A DNA stretch of 64,000 nucleotides, taken from Apteryx mantelli. Taxonomy: Eukaryota; Chordata; Aves; Apterygiformes; Apterygidae. The notes below the pieces were generated by a model, which was not told where the DNA came from, did not search any database, and saw only the letters and a list, made by a program, of their open reading frames with translations. The position numbers and the translations under genes are program-made. Below are positions 49,701-60,382 of this stretch, one piece after another. Positions within the stretch are counted from its first letter, which is position 1. Each line of letters begins with the position of its first letter. The stretch is from positions 79,029,268-79,093,267 of the forward strand of contig NC_089981.1 in the NCBI RefSeq assembly GCF_036417845.1, read 5' to 3'.

Positions 49701-52552
49701 CATACTTGCTTGGAGATGATTAGATGCTTCTTTAAAGCTTTGTCTATTGCTTATGCCTCAAATACAAAACCAGTATTTCTATTCTATAAAAGGATAAACT
49801 ACAGCACAAGGTAAAGTAACTTGAATCTTTTTTTCTTTTTCTTCCAACTACTATGTGAAAGTCCTACACAATTTTTCTTGTCTTCTGTTTTTGTCCTTCT
49901 AGATAGGCCTGAGTACATGTTCAAATTGGTAGCCTTCATTTAAAAGGAGGCTTGATGGTTAGCATTAACAAGAATGCATAATTTGAAAGCACAGTAAAAA
50001 TATTTTTGGCAAGACTCCTTTTCTAGATGCATTACTTCATGAAAATTAACCATAACAAAGTATGCTAAAAGGTATTTACATCTCAGTGTTCACTGAAACA
50101 GAGTAAAATCCATTGTTAAAATGGGTATGTCTCCAATTCTCAGCTTACTGAAATAAATGCAAAATTTACTTCAAATGTTTGCAAAGTATTTCAATAAAAT
50201 ATCTCAAGGTTCTAATTTGAACCAAAAGAACTTTTTTTCCAAACTACACATGGTATGATATGTGGAATACAGTCTGATTTATAAAGGAGTATAAGGAGAT
50301 AACTATAATTTCAGGTACAGGAGAATTTAATTTCTTTTTCTATTCTTGTGTACAAGAACACTAAATTAAAAGCTACCTGAAGCATCACCAATAAAGAGTC
50401 AATAACAGTATGAGTATAGCTTAAAACTGCTGTAGATATGCTCAAGATAAGTATGGAAATGCTTCTGGTTAAACAAAAAAAGTATCCTTCCCTGTATTCT
50501 TGATCCTGTATCAGTGTCTGTTCGCCCTCTAACCCATTTTATTAATCTCCTTTTTTTTTTTTTGTTTTCCTCCATAATACTCTGGTTGCATTCATAGCTT
50601 AGTTGGTGCAATTTCTCTTGTTTATACGGCATTCCATCTGAAATACCTCACAACAGTTCTTCATACCTGAAGAATTCCCCTTAATTGTACCAATTCTTAA
50701 TGTTATCAAAAGCATGCTAAACACAACAGGTTAAAACAAGAAATGAAGACTACAACTGATACTGCAGGAAAAATCTGTGTAGGCAGAAGTACTCATCACA
50801 GATGGGATTCATTCAATATATTGCTGTACTTCTACCACCCACAGAACTCCTATTATCATTTCCTACCAAACAGTTCATTAGCTCTGAAGAAATCTCTACT
50901 ATTGTCTAACAAATAGCTGAATTTGCTGTCATGATATGGATATTAAATAGTTAAAGATCATGCCAATTTAAAAACAAATACAGTTAAGTTTCTGAAGGTC
51001 ATAATAATTAAAAACATTTTCAGTTTGATGACAACCAGTATAATTTTTGATTTGAAGAAACGCTATCAAACTTTATTACTAAACCTGAAAGTATTCTTTC
51101 TGCAAGTATTGAGCATTAAGATACTGTGGTATAATTGTTCTCTGCTCCCTACTTGTTAGTTTGTTCTTTTGTTCCAATTAATTGATACTGTAAGTTTGAG
51201 AAAGGGGCATACTGTCACAGAGGAAGGAAGCAAGTTTTTACATTTTTGCTGAAGCATATGCTGACATTCCTGATGTGCAAACAAGGTGGAGTTCTGCATT
51301 ACTTGAATTGCTGTGAGTGTTGACAGTGATGACAGTTCTTATGGGAGAGACAGTACTTTGATCATGTGTGTAGCTGGGTGTGAGAAGGAAATTTGCATTA
51401 AGTTATTTAAGGATTACATTGACACGGGAGAGCCAGAGGAGCAAAGGGTCAGGTAGAAATCCTGATTCTACCCCTTTTCTGCATAAAAAGTTCTGCTGTT
51501 GTGCTGTAGCACAAGTTATAAAGTAGCTTTGCTGTAAATAGGATCAGGGAATGGATCCAAATTAAAATAGAAAAAAAAATCACAAATGCTTGCTTTATTA
51601 TGTTAGAGAAAAACATCTATAAAATTATTAAAAATTCACTGATCACAAGGTGATTCACAAGTAGTTACAGCAGTGCAACTACGAGAAGCAATGCAGTGTG
51701 GTATAGGATTGGAAACTCCACAGGCTGGTGTAGCTGCCAAAGCACTCATACTGTTAAACCACAGTCAGAGAAATCACAGTTCATTTAGCAGAGTTTAATT
51801 AAAATTTCTAAAGAATCCATTCTTGTGGTGGTCAGCTCATTTTGAGTTAGGGGAGAGTCATTGTCTTCAAGTAGACTGCCTGCAGCAGTGCAGCAGAATA
51901 CAGGAACTTCTTGTTTTAAGAGTTCCCTGTAAATTAACAAATCAAAATCACATGACTTTTTCTTAAAGAGAATACTAGTTGTTAAATGTTAGTTGCTAAA
52001 GGTCATGGAATTTTAGTATGAAGAGCTTGCTGTTCAAGAACTATCTTGTAATTTCTTGTTCCTCCATTTACCAAATTGTTAGCCAACATATTCAATGCCT
52101 AAGGGAATCTCCTATCTTACTATTCTTTCCTTCCGAGCAGCTGTACAGATTTCCGTGAATGAAACAATAGAGATTTCACATGTTGATTTCCTCCCTTAGC
52201 TTCACTGCAGCCATCTGGTGGTGATGTCACACCGAATCACCTGTGTCTAACAACCACCTGATAGTTTCTCTTGGGGACTGAAATGAAAATACAGTACACA
52301 TACCAGCGCTGTGTCAGGGTGTGTTTATACTTTAAACAGTGGTTTGCTACCATGATTCAGATGGAGAGGAGACTAGTTCAGCTCTTTTAGTCACTTTAGA
52401 TCATTTCCTGCAACTTTATTCATCCTCTCTATTAACATGAATACCCAGTAGTTCCCCCCCCCCCCAAGTTAGCCATTAAAGAGGTTAAACAGGTTGGGCT
52501 CTGTGACTAATGTTTCCTTTGCTCTGACCGTATTTTTGCTCCTTCCCTAGAG

Positions 52553-52608
52553 TATTCCACAATATTCTACTAGCATGCTCTATTCCACAATACTCTGTTA
52601 GCATGCAT
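52553..52608 (+). repeat. 28-bp tandem duplication
   Basis: Two 28-bp copies starting TATTCCACAATA and carrying TAGCATGC. They differ at a few positions (for example TTCTAC against CTCTGT). Located in the PPP1R13B-ATP5MJ intergenic interval. Confidence 0.85.
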
Positions 52609-55308
52609 GAAATACTCTGAGATTCTCAGCTGTAAGACAAGACTTGAAAATGTTCTAGAAATTCCAGAGCTCTAGGATGGAACATCCTGGCCATAAACCA
52701 GATTCAGCATGGAGGGGCAAGTCTAGAAGTATTGGTATGGTAAAAAGTCCACATCTAGCAGAGGGGATGATGAAATATTTGTCATTATTAATACAACACC
52801 CTGTTCATGAGTTTTCATGTTCTATATTGATTAAAAAAATAAACACAGCAAGATTTGGTCAAGGTCATACTGCAGTAACCGCATGGGGCTTTTCAACCCT
52901 TACATTAGAGGAGTTTGTTGTTCCACTAGCCTTGTAAACAGTCAGTTTTGGTCATTACCAATGCCACATCACAGGCAACAAATTAGGCACAAAAAAGTGT
53001 ATATGTAATCCTCTCTTTTTAAGGATGTCAGCAATATAAAGACAGCAGCTAAATACATACAGCATGTTAAGTCAACCAGCAGCAAACATTTCCCCATCAG
53101 TGTTTTGTTCTGAGCCATGATGGACATTACCTATATGGATAAAAATCCAGATGCCAGTGCTGCAAAGAAAACTCCTGATTACTTCTTCCACTGCTCATAG
53201 TAAACGAGAAATTGCTCTTTTCATAATACCTTGACTACTTTCCTCTATTGCCTTTTATACTGCCCAGTATGCTTCAGCACTGAGGAGCTTAAAGTATATA
53301 GATAGTGATACAGCACTCTTTGGCTGTGCTGAACTCTGTTTCTGAATCAAGCTGAAGTATAATCCTGACAGTGACTGAATGTTAGATTTCCTTATTCTGT
53401 GTCCTACTCAAGTGGAAAAAAATATTGAAACTTAGACACCAGTTTTATTTCCATTATCTTTGGTGGAGGTCTATATGTTAGGGATCATAAACAGGAAGGA
53501 ATATTCTGAAACCTTCATAGAAATTTGCAACAAAACACAAAAATGCAATTTTGTATGAAATTTGCAAAAATGCAAACTGGAAGGAACCCAGTTGCAGATA
53601 GCATTATTTCAGTAGAACCTGCAGTTTTTCATAATCCTGTGTTGCCCATGTCTACTTCCTTTTCCTGTTAGAAAATCTAGCAAGCCAATACAGATATCAA
53701 AGGAGTGTTAAGAGTTGAAGTAGGTTAAGTTTTATCTAAAACTGCTATTAACTGTGCTCCCAGGGCACTTAAGGAAAAGCTCCTCACCTGCTTTTCCATT
53801 AATGTCCAAGAGAAGACAGCATGTTTATGTAGCTCAGTTCCAGTGTGGTAGGTTGTAGCAAAGATCAAACAAATCCTGTAATGATTCATGTTTTTTTTTC
53901 CTAGCTCCTGTAATTGAAAGTTGCTAAAAGCAGGTCATTTGAAATAAGTGTAGGATCTTAGAAACTATAGTCCAATGATCATAAATTTGCATCACAAATG
54001 CAAATCTAGCTCAGTAATTGGCATAAGTTTTCCATCTGAACCATTTATTAACTATACCACAACTTTGACCCACCCTGTAATCACCACTGGCTAACATCTG
54101 TTCATTTAAAACTCCATTTTTTCTACTTGTATTTTCTGTTCTCTTCTTCTGGAGACTTTTGGTTGTATGTAAAGAAACAAACAGTACATTCCCTCTACCT
54201 CTCACTCATTCATTCTGAAGTGGGAAAACACAGCAAGAACAGATTAAAAAAACAACAACAAACCTCCCAGACAGCTGATTCTATCCTATTCTATCAGCTC
54301 CGCTCCTTTCTAAAATATACCAAGGAAAGATGTAGAAAGAAGGAAAACTGCAGAAGGTGGAAAAAATGTCAAGAATGCATAAAAGATAGATATCACCTAT
54401 TCTTTTCAAATCAAGTGATTAATGCTATACCTGCCTCTGCCTTTTTTTTTTTTAATTGACACAATCCATGACAGTATTACTGCTAAATAGCTTTCAAATA
54501 GAGCAATGATGTGATTAGTAATCTTACTCTACTGATAGTAGGTACATATCTTAAGTATAAGCAGGAGTGTAGATTTTGAAGAAACTAAAGGCAACACAAT
54601 GTTGGAATGTTTACCATGTCATCAGCAAGTAAGGTTACTGAGTTCTTGACTATTCAAATAGAGAGTATTTAAGTTACGGCCAGATACTACAGTCTGAGAG
54701 ACTGGAACCCAAGACTTCACCAAGCTGAAAGATTTAGGATGTTTCAGTAGTTAAAGAGAGGTACATAAGCATGAAGTCATTACAATGACTTAAGCATCAA
54801 TCTTCTCTAAAGCAGATTAGACTAAATTTAAACAAAACATGACATGCAGCAAAATTTTGGTTTTATGCATTATGTATGTATGGATATTCAGTATGTACAC
54901 TCCTAAACACTGACTTTTGTAAGACAGAAGAATTCTTCAAAAGCATAAAGTTTAAAAAAATCCTTTTTGTAGCCTAAAGTATTGCACCACAAGATGACAA
55001 AGAGCTGGCAATAAAGTCCTCACACTTTGCATAATCTTAAATAGCATTTAAAAAAATTTTTTGAATATTTGAAAAGTTCTAGACAAAAAAGATACTGCAG
55101 AAAAGGCTTCATCCTTTTATATGAATTGTTGGTTAATGCTATTAAAAAGTTTAGTTATAGATTCTTTTTTTAAAGTACTATTGCAGAAGTTTAACATGGA
55201 ACTTGGAAGAATTGTGTAAAATAAAAAATGCTTATTCTAAACATCAGATTTTAAAATACACTCCAGAATACTTCATTCAACATGTTTAATTCCTTCTTAC
55301 TTCATATG

Positions 55309-55314
55309 TTTATT
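55309..55314 (-). promoter_or_regulatory. Candidate ATP5MJ poly(A) signal AATAAA
   Basis: TTTATT on the plus strand reads AATAAA on the minus strand, 130 nt past the TAA. ATTAAA lies just beyond it (55285-55290). This would give a 3'UTR of about 150 nt, reasonable for this short mRNA. No closer AATAAA was seen. Confidence 0.55.
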
Positions 55315-55443
55315 CTTTCTGCAAGTACAGCAGATGGATTAGGAACAGTTCTAGAACTATATTAACTTCCCTATGGTGGTAACTTGCTTCATTTACAGCA
55401 AAGATGATGAATCACCAAGCTCATATTCCAAGAAAAGAGATCT

Positions 55444-55469
55444 TTAGTGATGGCCGGCACCAGAGGACT
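55444..55469 (-). CDS. ATP5MJ: ATP5MJ last coding exon (SSGAGHH and stop)
   Basis: Acceptor TTTGTTTCAG is followed by AG, completing Lys, then SSGAGHH and TAA (stop at 55444-55446). The GHH end is shared with the mammalian protein. The 3'UTR follows to the left, with a candidate poly(A) signal at 55309-55314. Confidence 0.9.
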
Positions 55470-58110
55470 CTGAAACAAAGACACGATTTAGACTGTTCAA
55501 ACAGTAGAGAAAAAACAATTCAGGAAAGTAGTTCAGAACCTAAAACAGTCCACTGTATCTGAATCTAAGAATTGGCAAATTCAACTACCCTGTCAAATAA
55601 AACAAAAAACACAAACTACATATATACATTTAGCTAACACACTAAGAATCCTTTTTCACAAGTCTGGAAATTTTATTAGAGGCAAATCTCAACCCCTTCC
55701 CCATTTGGGTATGGTTATTTCTAAATTAAAGTTTATTTATGTTATTATCCTTAAGTATATTGGAAACTATTTCTTACAAGTTCAAACTTGTTAGTTTCTT
55801 GGCAGCTAAAATAACAGCTACTCTTAAAATTCAGCCAATCTAAAGAATTCTATGAAATGGTTAATTTTTTCTTTTGTTTAAAGGATTTTCTACAGCCCCT
55901 TCCCCCACATACATAAAAACATGCAATTTCCATTCTGCCCCTAAATCCTATAAAAAAGAAAACTTAGGAGAGGTAGCATCAGTGCATATTCACAGATGTT
56001 TCCAGATAATACCATCAATACAGCCAGAAGTACATATTTTGAAGTTGTCTTTAAACATTTTCTAAATCAATTACCTAAAACTCAAACTTATGTAAAATAT
56101 ATCGAACTATTTTTACTGCACGTATTAAAAAAAAACAAAACAAAACAGAATATTAGTCTTTCAGTACTTACTATCTGCCACAGCTTTTTTGCCTGAAGGA
56201 GAAGAAGAAGAAAAAAAAAAGTTGAATGTATTTCCTACTTACATTTTGCAGTTGAATGAATTATAGTAATGATTTGCTAACTGAGCTTGAAAAAGTGCCC
56301 AAAATGTACATTTTATAGGGCATATATCCATATTATATTGATTTTTTTTTAAATGGCTTATTTTTAATTAACCAAGACTCCATGTATTTAGTATTGAAAC
56401 TCTTACAGAAAGTGTCTTTCTTCAGAATACATACATACAAATTAGTACTACTTTACACAATATATGGATGACCGCACAATATATGAATGTAAATTGAAGT
56501 GATAAGAACACAGTTTGCTTTAAAATCTTCCTTTATAATTTAAATGCCTTGTTTTGTATTCCTATTTTTGTTGTTTTCCTGAAACACTGATTCACAGTGA
56601 CAGGACACAGATATAAGGAAAAAATTCTTTGTAAGAAGAACAGTCACAAGAGGTTGTGCAATCTTCATCCTTGGAAGTAATCATTTGAATTTTGAATAAG
56701 GCCATGAGCAATCCGATCTAACTACTTTGAGCAGAGGTTTGGACTAGATGACCCCCAGAGGTCCCTTTCAACTTAAGTTATTCTACAACATACTGTTTTA
56801 TAAATATTATTTACATGGCTGTTTCTCAAACTGCAGGCAGGGCTACAGCTATTAAAAGTTGTTTTCACTTTAAAATAATGCTTAGCATACAATTCCCTCA
56901 TATCAAGATTTCAGACCTCAAGAAAACCTACATCACCACATCTACTTTCTACTGAAACAACTACCTAAATGAAATAAAAATAGCATGACAGGAACACATA
57001 AACTTTAAACAGTGTCAATTTTTTACTCCAGCTTGAAATAAAAAATTAAAAGGAAAAGTTAAAGCAAAAATAAAACTATCTTTTCCTCTCTGGCTGTATG
57101 CTACTTATATTTACTTAAACTTGTAACTGTAGAGTAGTAGTTTTAAGTCATACTGCAGGTTATTTGAACAAAGATAGAGACGTGTGGGGGTAATGTCACT
57201 CAGCTGCTTCCACAATGAGGTAGTCCCTCTTCTCTGTGAACTCTGCTACAGTTACATTTCATGGCTCTTGACAGCAGGTAAAAGAGCCGAAATTTTCAGC
57301 ATAGCCCAAATCAAAGACCAGGACCTTAAAGATACCATGATTTACTGTACCTTTCTGCATTGAGGGACCTGGCCTACTCAAATTTATCAGTTTTACATTA
57401 GATATTCTTTTTTTTTCTGTAAGAAAGTAATCCAAGATCACCAGGGAAAACACTTTTTCATCTTCACTATTGTACCTGACATTCTGAGGCACACCAGCCC
57501 CAAATAAACTTTACTACTTTAATAAGCTCATGTGGGAGAACCTTCTGAAAACTTTATTTTTTCGCAGCTTTTAAACAAGTGCTCAAAGAATAAGGATTCT
57601 AAAAAAAATTCTAATGAAAATAAGTTCTAGTTCAAAACCAATTAAAAAGGCCTTACATTGATTCAGGATTAATCTACAGGAAAAGCTTCTGGCTATAGAC
57701 TGCAAGTTAGATATGTGAATTTTAAAAAACTCCTACATTACCCACCCGTCATAACGTAGACACAGTTACATTGGTATCTTAATAATATTTTTGTTTGTGT
57801 AATCTTCTACACTGAGCACATGTAAACTTTTCTGGCAAAGACTTGGTGTTAAGTAAGAGTTACAATGTCTTATTTGCTGCATATTTTCAGTGACATTTTT
57901 AAGTGTTAAGGACATTCTTATCTACAAACCAGGATTTGTAATGAAGACTAATGAAGACTTTTCTAATGAGGACTATAATAACTTACCACCATATGAAATT
58001 TTGTAATAGGCATAAGCTGTTATTGCTACACCAACCCATATTTCTTGATAAACGGTAGTGAAGTAGAATTTCATGGCTCTGAATGATTTTGGAACCATGG
58101 TCTGCAACAT
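55444..58110 (-). CDS. ATP5MJ: ATP5MJ (6.8-kDa mitochondrial proteolipid, MP68), complete; join of three exons
   Basis: ATP5MJ (also C14orf2, MP68, ATP5MPL) is a small membrane subunit of mitochondrial F1Fo ATP synthase in the inner membrane, linked to complex stability and oligomerisation. Coding exons are 57987-58110, 56172-56192 and 55444-55469 on the minus strand. They join in frame to 56 residues, close to the 58 of the human protein. The product starts MLQTMVPKSFRAMKFYF, has the family signature TTVYQEIWVGVAITAYAYYK (one membrane segment, about residues 23-40), a basic GGKKAVADK stretch, and ends SSGAGHH. The start MLQ, VYQEIW and the C-terminal GHH agree with the mammalian protein. The ATG sits directly after the acceptor ACTTTCAG, so the 5'UTR is on an upstream noncoding exon, probably in the CpG island. 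It is too small and split for ORF scans. Confidence 0.93.
55470..56171 (-). other. ATP5MJ: ATP5MJ intron between microexon and last exon
   Basis: About 0.7 kb of AT-rich intron bounded by GTAAGT and TTTCAG. It contains chance frames only and no recognisable repeat. Confidence 0.8.
56172..56192 (-). CDS. ATP5MJ: ATP5MJ 21-nt microexon
   Basis: A 21-nt exon between acceptor TCTCCTTCAG and donor GTAAGT. It completes Gly and adds KKAVAD plus the first base of Lys, in the basic matrix/intermembrane tail. Its length is a multiple of three (phase 1 in, phase 1 out), so skipping it would keep the frame and remove seven residues. It corresponds to the KRSKALK stretch of the human protein. Confidence 0.88.
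56193..57986 (-). other. ATP5MJ: ATP5MJ intron between first coding exon and microexon
   Basis: About 1.8 kb. It contains a CR1 3'-end fragment on the plus strand (about 56597-56790). A 77-codon minus-strand open frame (57259-57492) has no recognised product. The acceptor before the microexon is preceded by a long pyrimidine stretch (minus-strand TTTTTTTTTTCTTCTTCTTC). Confidence 0.8.
56597..56790 (+). mobile_element. CR1 LINE 3'-end fragment
   Basis: Plus-strand CR1 end: GTGACAGGACACAGA, AGAGGTTGTGCAATCTTCATCC, then GGACTAGATGACCCCCAGAGG, TCCCTTTCAACTTAAG and TTATTCTAC. The last block is the best-preserved CR1 signature in the window. Short, no coding capacity, antisense within an ATP5MJ intron. 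Confidence 0.85.
57987..58110 (-). CDS. ATP5MJ: ATP5MJ first coding exon (start, VYQEIW motif and membrane segment)
   Basis: This 124-nt exon has acceptor TATAACTTTCAG and donor GTAAGT. It begins at the ATG and encodes 41 residues through KISYG plus the first base of a Gly codon. It contains the whole diagnostic part of the protein: the amphipathic N-terminus rich in Phe, Lys and Tyr, VYQEIW, and the hydrophobic GVAITAYAYY helix. Confidence 0.93.
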
Positions 58111-59800
58111 CTGAAAGTTATAAGAAGTTTTGCAATGGTGAGTTTTGCAACTATGTTCTTACCTGATATACATATATACACACATACTCGATATTTATAC
58201 ATATCAGCAGCTTAATGACTAAAATATTCCAAAACCTGTAGGACAAAGGTATTTATTCAAAAAAAAAAAAGAAAAGAAAAGAAAATTCAGAGTTTAGGTT
58301 ACAATTCAGGTGCTAACACAAGAAAAAAAAAGAATAAATTACAGCTGATGAAAGGCTTCAAAGATAAGTCTATAGAGCATTTACAGAGCAGCAATAGCTA
58401 GGCTCTTACTCTCTTTATCACTCTATCAGTGACAGCTTTTTTCATGCGTGTCCAAGTCTCCCTCAAGAGCAAAGCCTTGATCCAAACAAATTAGTAGCAG
58501 TCCTTATGCTACGAAGTTCGTTTCCCTCCTTCCTGCATAGCTAACATTTCTCTCCCAACACAGTAGTTTCTACTCACAGGAAAACATATGATATTAAGTT
58601 ATGGAATTCATGACTTATCATAAATATTATCTTTAAAATATGCCCCAGAGCAATAAGCCTATCAATGTGCTTTAATCTTTCTATCCAGCTTTGGTAGGCA
58701 AAGCAAACAAGGAAAATTATATTAGATATATTTTAAAATAGAACTTATCCTCGTATATACATAAAACATTCGCACACATTTGTACCACATTACATAGCAA
58801 TACTACAAGTTATATTGCATTTTACCTTAGACACAAAGCACTTCACCCAACATAATACAACCCATGGAAGCCTGCCACATTCGGACATGAACAGTACACA
58901 GTAAACTAAAAAGTCATGGGAAGGAAAAACAGATTTGTAAACTTCTATGAGGTCAAACTCTCACTCATTTTCTATTACTAAATGTAAAGCATTATTTGGC
59001 AAGCAGGAGAAAAGGATGCAAGGGTTGTCAATGACAAAACTTCTGGAAAAAAGATGCCTCCTAAAGAATGAAAGCATCTTAATCGAAATGAAAGTACAAA
59101 TACAGACCAATCCACATTTATCTTTACTCGCCTATGGAGAGACATTTTAACTGGATTTATTACTGTGGGCAATTTTCCTCAGACAGTGTTGTGCTGCCTG
59201 CCACCAATGTTATTAAGAACACTGTGAGGGAAAAAAAAAATCTGGGGCTTGTGTCTTAGGATGAAAAGCGTAGAGACACTCAGGAAAACATACGTGCAAA
59301 CGAGGAGACCAAAAACAAGGGGAGGAAAGGATTTTCCCACCCACCCCTCCCCCGAGCGAGCAAAACACACAGGATGTGCAACGCCGATTCCGTTAACACC
59401 CAGTTAACTCCCCGTAACGACCTTCCCCCAAGGCCTCAGCGGGGGCGACGGCGGATCTGAGTTTCAGGGCACGGCGCCGTCGCGGCCCTTCCTCTGAAAT
59501 CCGTCCGCGGCAACGCATTATTTGCTTCCCCTCATCCCAAGGGCTCATTCAAGCCTCCCCCCCACCCAAGGCCCCCTGCAGCCCGCCCGGGGCGGGGACC
59601 CGCCGAGGCTGGGCCCATAGCGCCCTCAGCACCGCGGGGAAGCAGGTAACGGCACAGCTCGAGCACCGCTGCCCTCCTCCCCGCCCCCCCCGGCCTCGAC
59701 CCACCCCCGAGACACCCCTGAGCGACGCCGGCCTCAGGCAGCGGCCGCGCTGAGGCGAACCGCCCTCCCCCGCCCCGCACGCGCTGGGCCGAAACCCACC
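58111..59800 (-). other. ATP5MJ: ATP5MJ 5' intron (upstream of the ATG exon)
   Basis: The ATG exon begins at an acceptor, so an intron must lead to a noncoding exon in the CpG island. The right limit is uncertain. A possible donor GTGGGTTT lies at 59794-59799 on the minus strand. The interval is AT-rich until about 59,390 and holds A tracts near 58258-58285, with no coding exon seen. Confidence 0.5.
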
Positions 59801-59950
59801 GTTAGCGGCGGGAGCGCGCGCGCTGCCAGCAAAGGTCACCGAGCGCGGAGCTGCCTGCGCCGCCGCCGCGGGGCACGCCGGGAAGGGAAGCGCCGCCGAG
59901 CGAGGGGGCCGCGCCGCCGAGCGAGGGGGCCGCGCCGCCGCGCAGCGCCC
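59801..59950 (-). other. ATP5MJ: Possible noncoding exon 1 (5'UTR) of ATP5MJ, limits uncertain
   Basis: Inferred because the ATG exon starts right at a splice acceptor and the nearest promoter-like sequence is this CpG island. The best minus-strand donor I saw is CTAACG/GTGGGT, which would end the exon at 59801. The transcription start is not visible. The exon could include a 21-bp GC-rich tandem repeat at 59891-59940. Confidence 0.3.
59891..59940 (+). repeat. 21-bp GC-rich tandem repeat, 2.4 copies
   Basis: CGCCGCCGAGCGAGGGGGCC plus G occurs twice without mismatch (59891-59911, 59912-59932), followed by a partial CGCCGCCG. It lies in the ATP5MJ/TDRD9 CpG island, possibly inside the ATP5MJ 5'UTR exon. 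Confidence 0.9.
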
Positions 59951-59992
59951 CCTGCAGCAGCGGAGGGGACGCGCGCCCTGCGCCCGGGCACC

Positions 59993-60002
59993 GCGCCTGC
60001 GC
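59993..60002. promoter_or_regulatory. NRF1-like site GCGCCTGCGC
   Basis: GCGCCTGCGC followed by AGCGC fits the palindromic NRF1 motif with one change from GCGCATGCGC. NRF1 drives many nuclear genes for mitochondrial respiration, so a site on the ATP5MJ side of the shared promoter makes sense. By eye only. Confidence 0.4.
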
Positions 60003-60279
60003 AGCGCCCGCTGCCGCGCGGGGGCTCGCCCGGTGCCCTCCGCCGAGCTTCCTCCCGCTCCAGGCCGCTCCCCAGGCTCCGGAGGGCGCGGGGGAAGCCG
60101 CTCAGCGCCAGGCGTAACTCCCGTCACCTCTGTGCGCCCCCCTCCGCCGCTCCGGGGCCTTGCCCGGCCCTCACCCCGGGAAGCACGGGAGGGAGCCGGC
60201 GGGGGGGGGGGGTGAAGGGGGCAGTGACGGGCGCAGCCGCGGAGCTCCCCTCAAGCGGGGCGGTGGAGGCAGCGCCTGG

Positions 60280-60305
60280 CCGTTGGTCACGTGCCGGGGC
60301 GGGGC
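60280..60305. promoter_or_regulatory. TDRD9 proximal module: MYB core, E-box and GC box
   Basis: Within 26 bp: CCGTTG (60280-60285, CAACGG on the minus strand, a canonical MYB YAACKG core), CACGTG inside GTCACGTG (60286-60293), and GGGGCGGGGC (60296-60305). The block ends 77 bp before the TDRD9 start codon. A-MYB is known to drive piRNA-pathway genes in mouse and rooster testis, so the MYB core is notable, but single-site matches are common by chance. Confidence 0.4.
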
Positions 60306-60382
60306 CCGGCCAAGGGCGGGAAGGGGAAGGGGCGCAGCCGGGGCGCGAGGCCGCGTGCGGGGCCCTCGCCGGCGCCGCCATC

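Larger units (their letters stand above)
43620..55290. other. Intergenic interval PPP1R13B to ATP5MJ, no protein-coding gene seen
   Basis: About 11.7 kb of AT-rich sequence between the PPP1R13B CpG island and the ATP5MJ 3' end. It holds the candidate lncRNA exons (44.1-46.8 kb), a possible ancient repeat (about 45950-46550), an unrecognised 128-codon open frame (49337-49723) that is probably chance, a C run (about 52454-52465) and a 28-bp tandem duplication (52553-52608). No exon with recognisable protein similarity was found on either strand. Confidence 0.75.

Noticed and set aside
49337-49723. 128-codon plus-strand open frame in the intergenic interval
   Set aside because: Low-complexity Lys/Ile/Tyr composition from A-rich DNA, no domain, and no promoter or conserved motif nearby. 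Kept out of the features as probable chance.
57259-57492. 77-codon minus-strand open frame in an ATP5MJ intron
   Set aside because: Reads like protein in places, but no family was recognised and it has no matching splice sites joining ATP5MJ exons.
59549-60127. 192-codon minus-strand open frame in the second CpG island
   Set aside because: Same GC-driven openness. Arg/Pro/Ala-rich, overlaps the promoter and a tandem repeat, no recognisable family.
60212-60382. In-frame upstream extension of TDRD9 exon 1
   Set aside because: The frame is open but has no ATG, and the conserved TDRD9 N-terminus begins exactly at 60383 in good start context.
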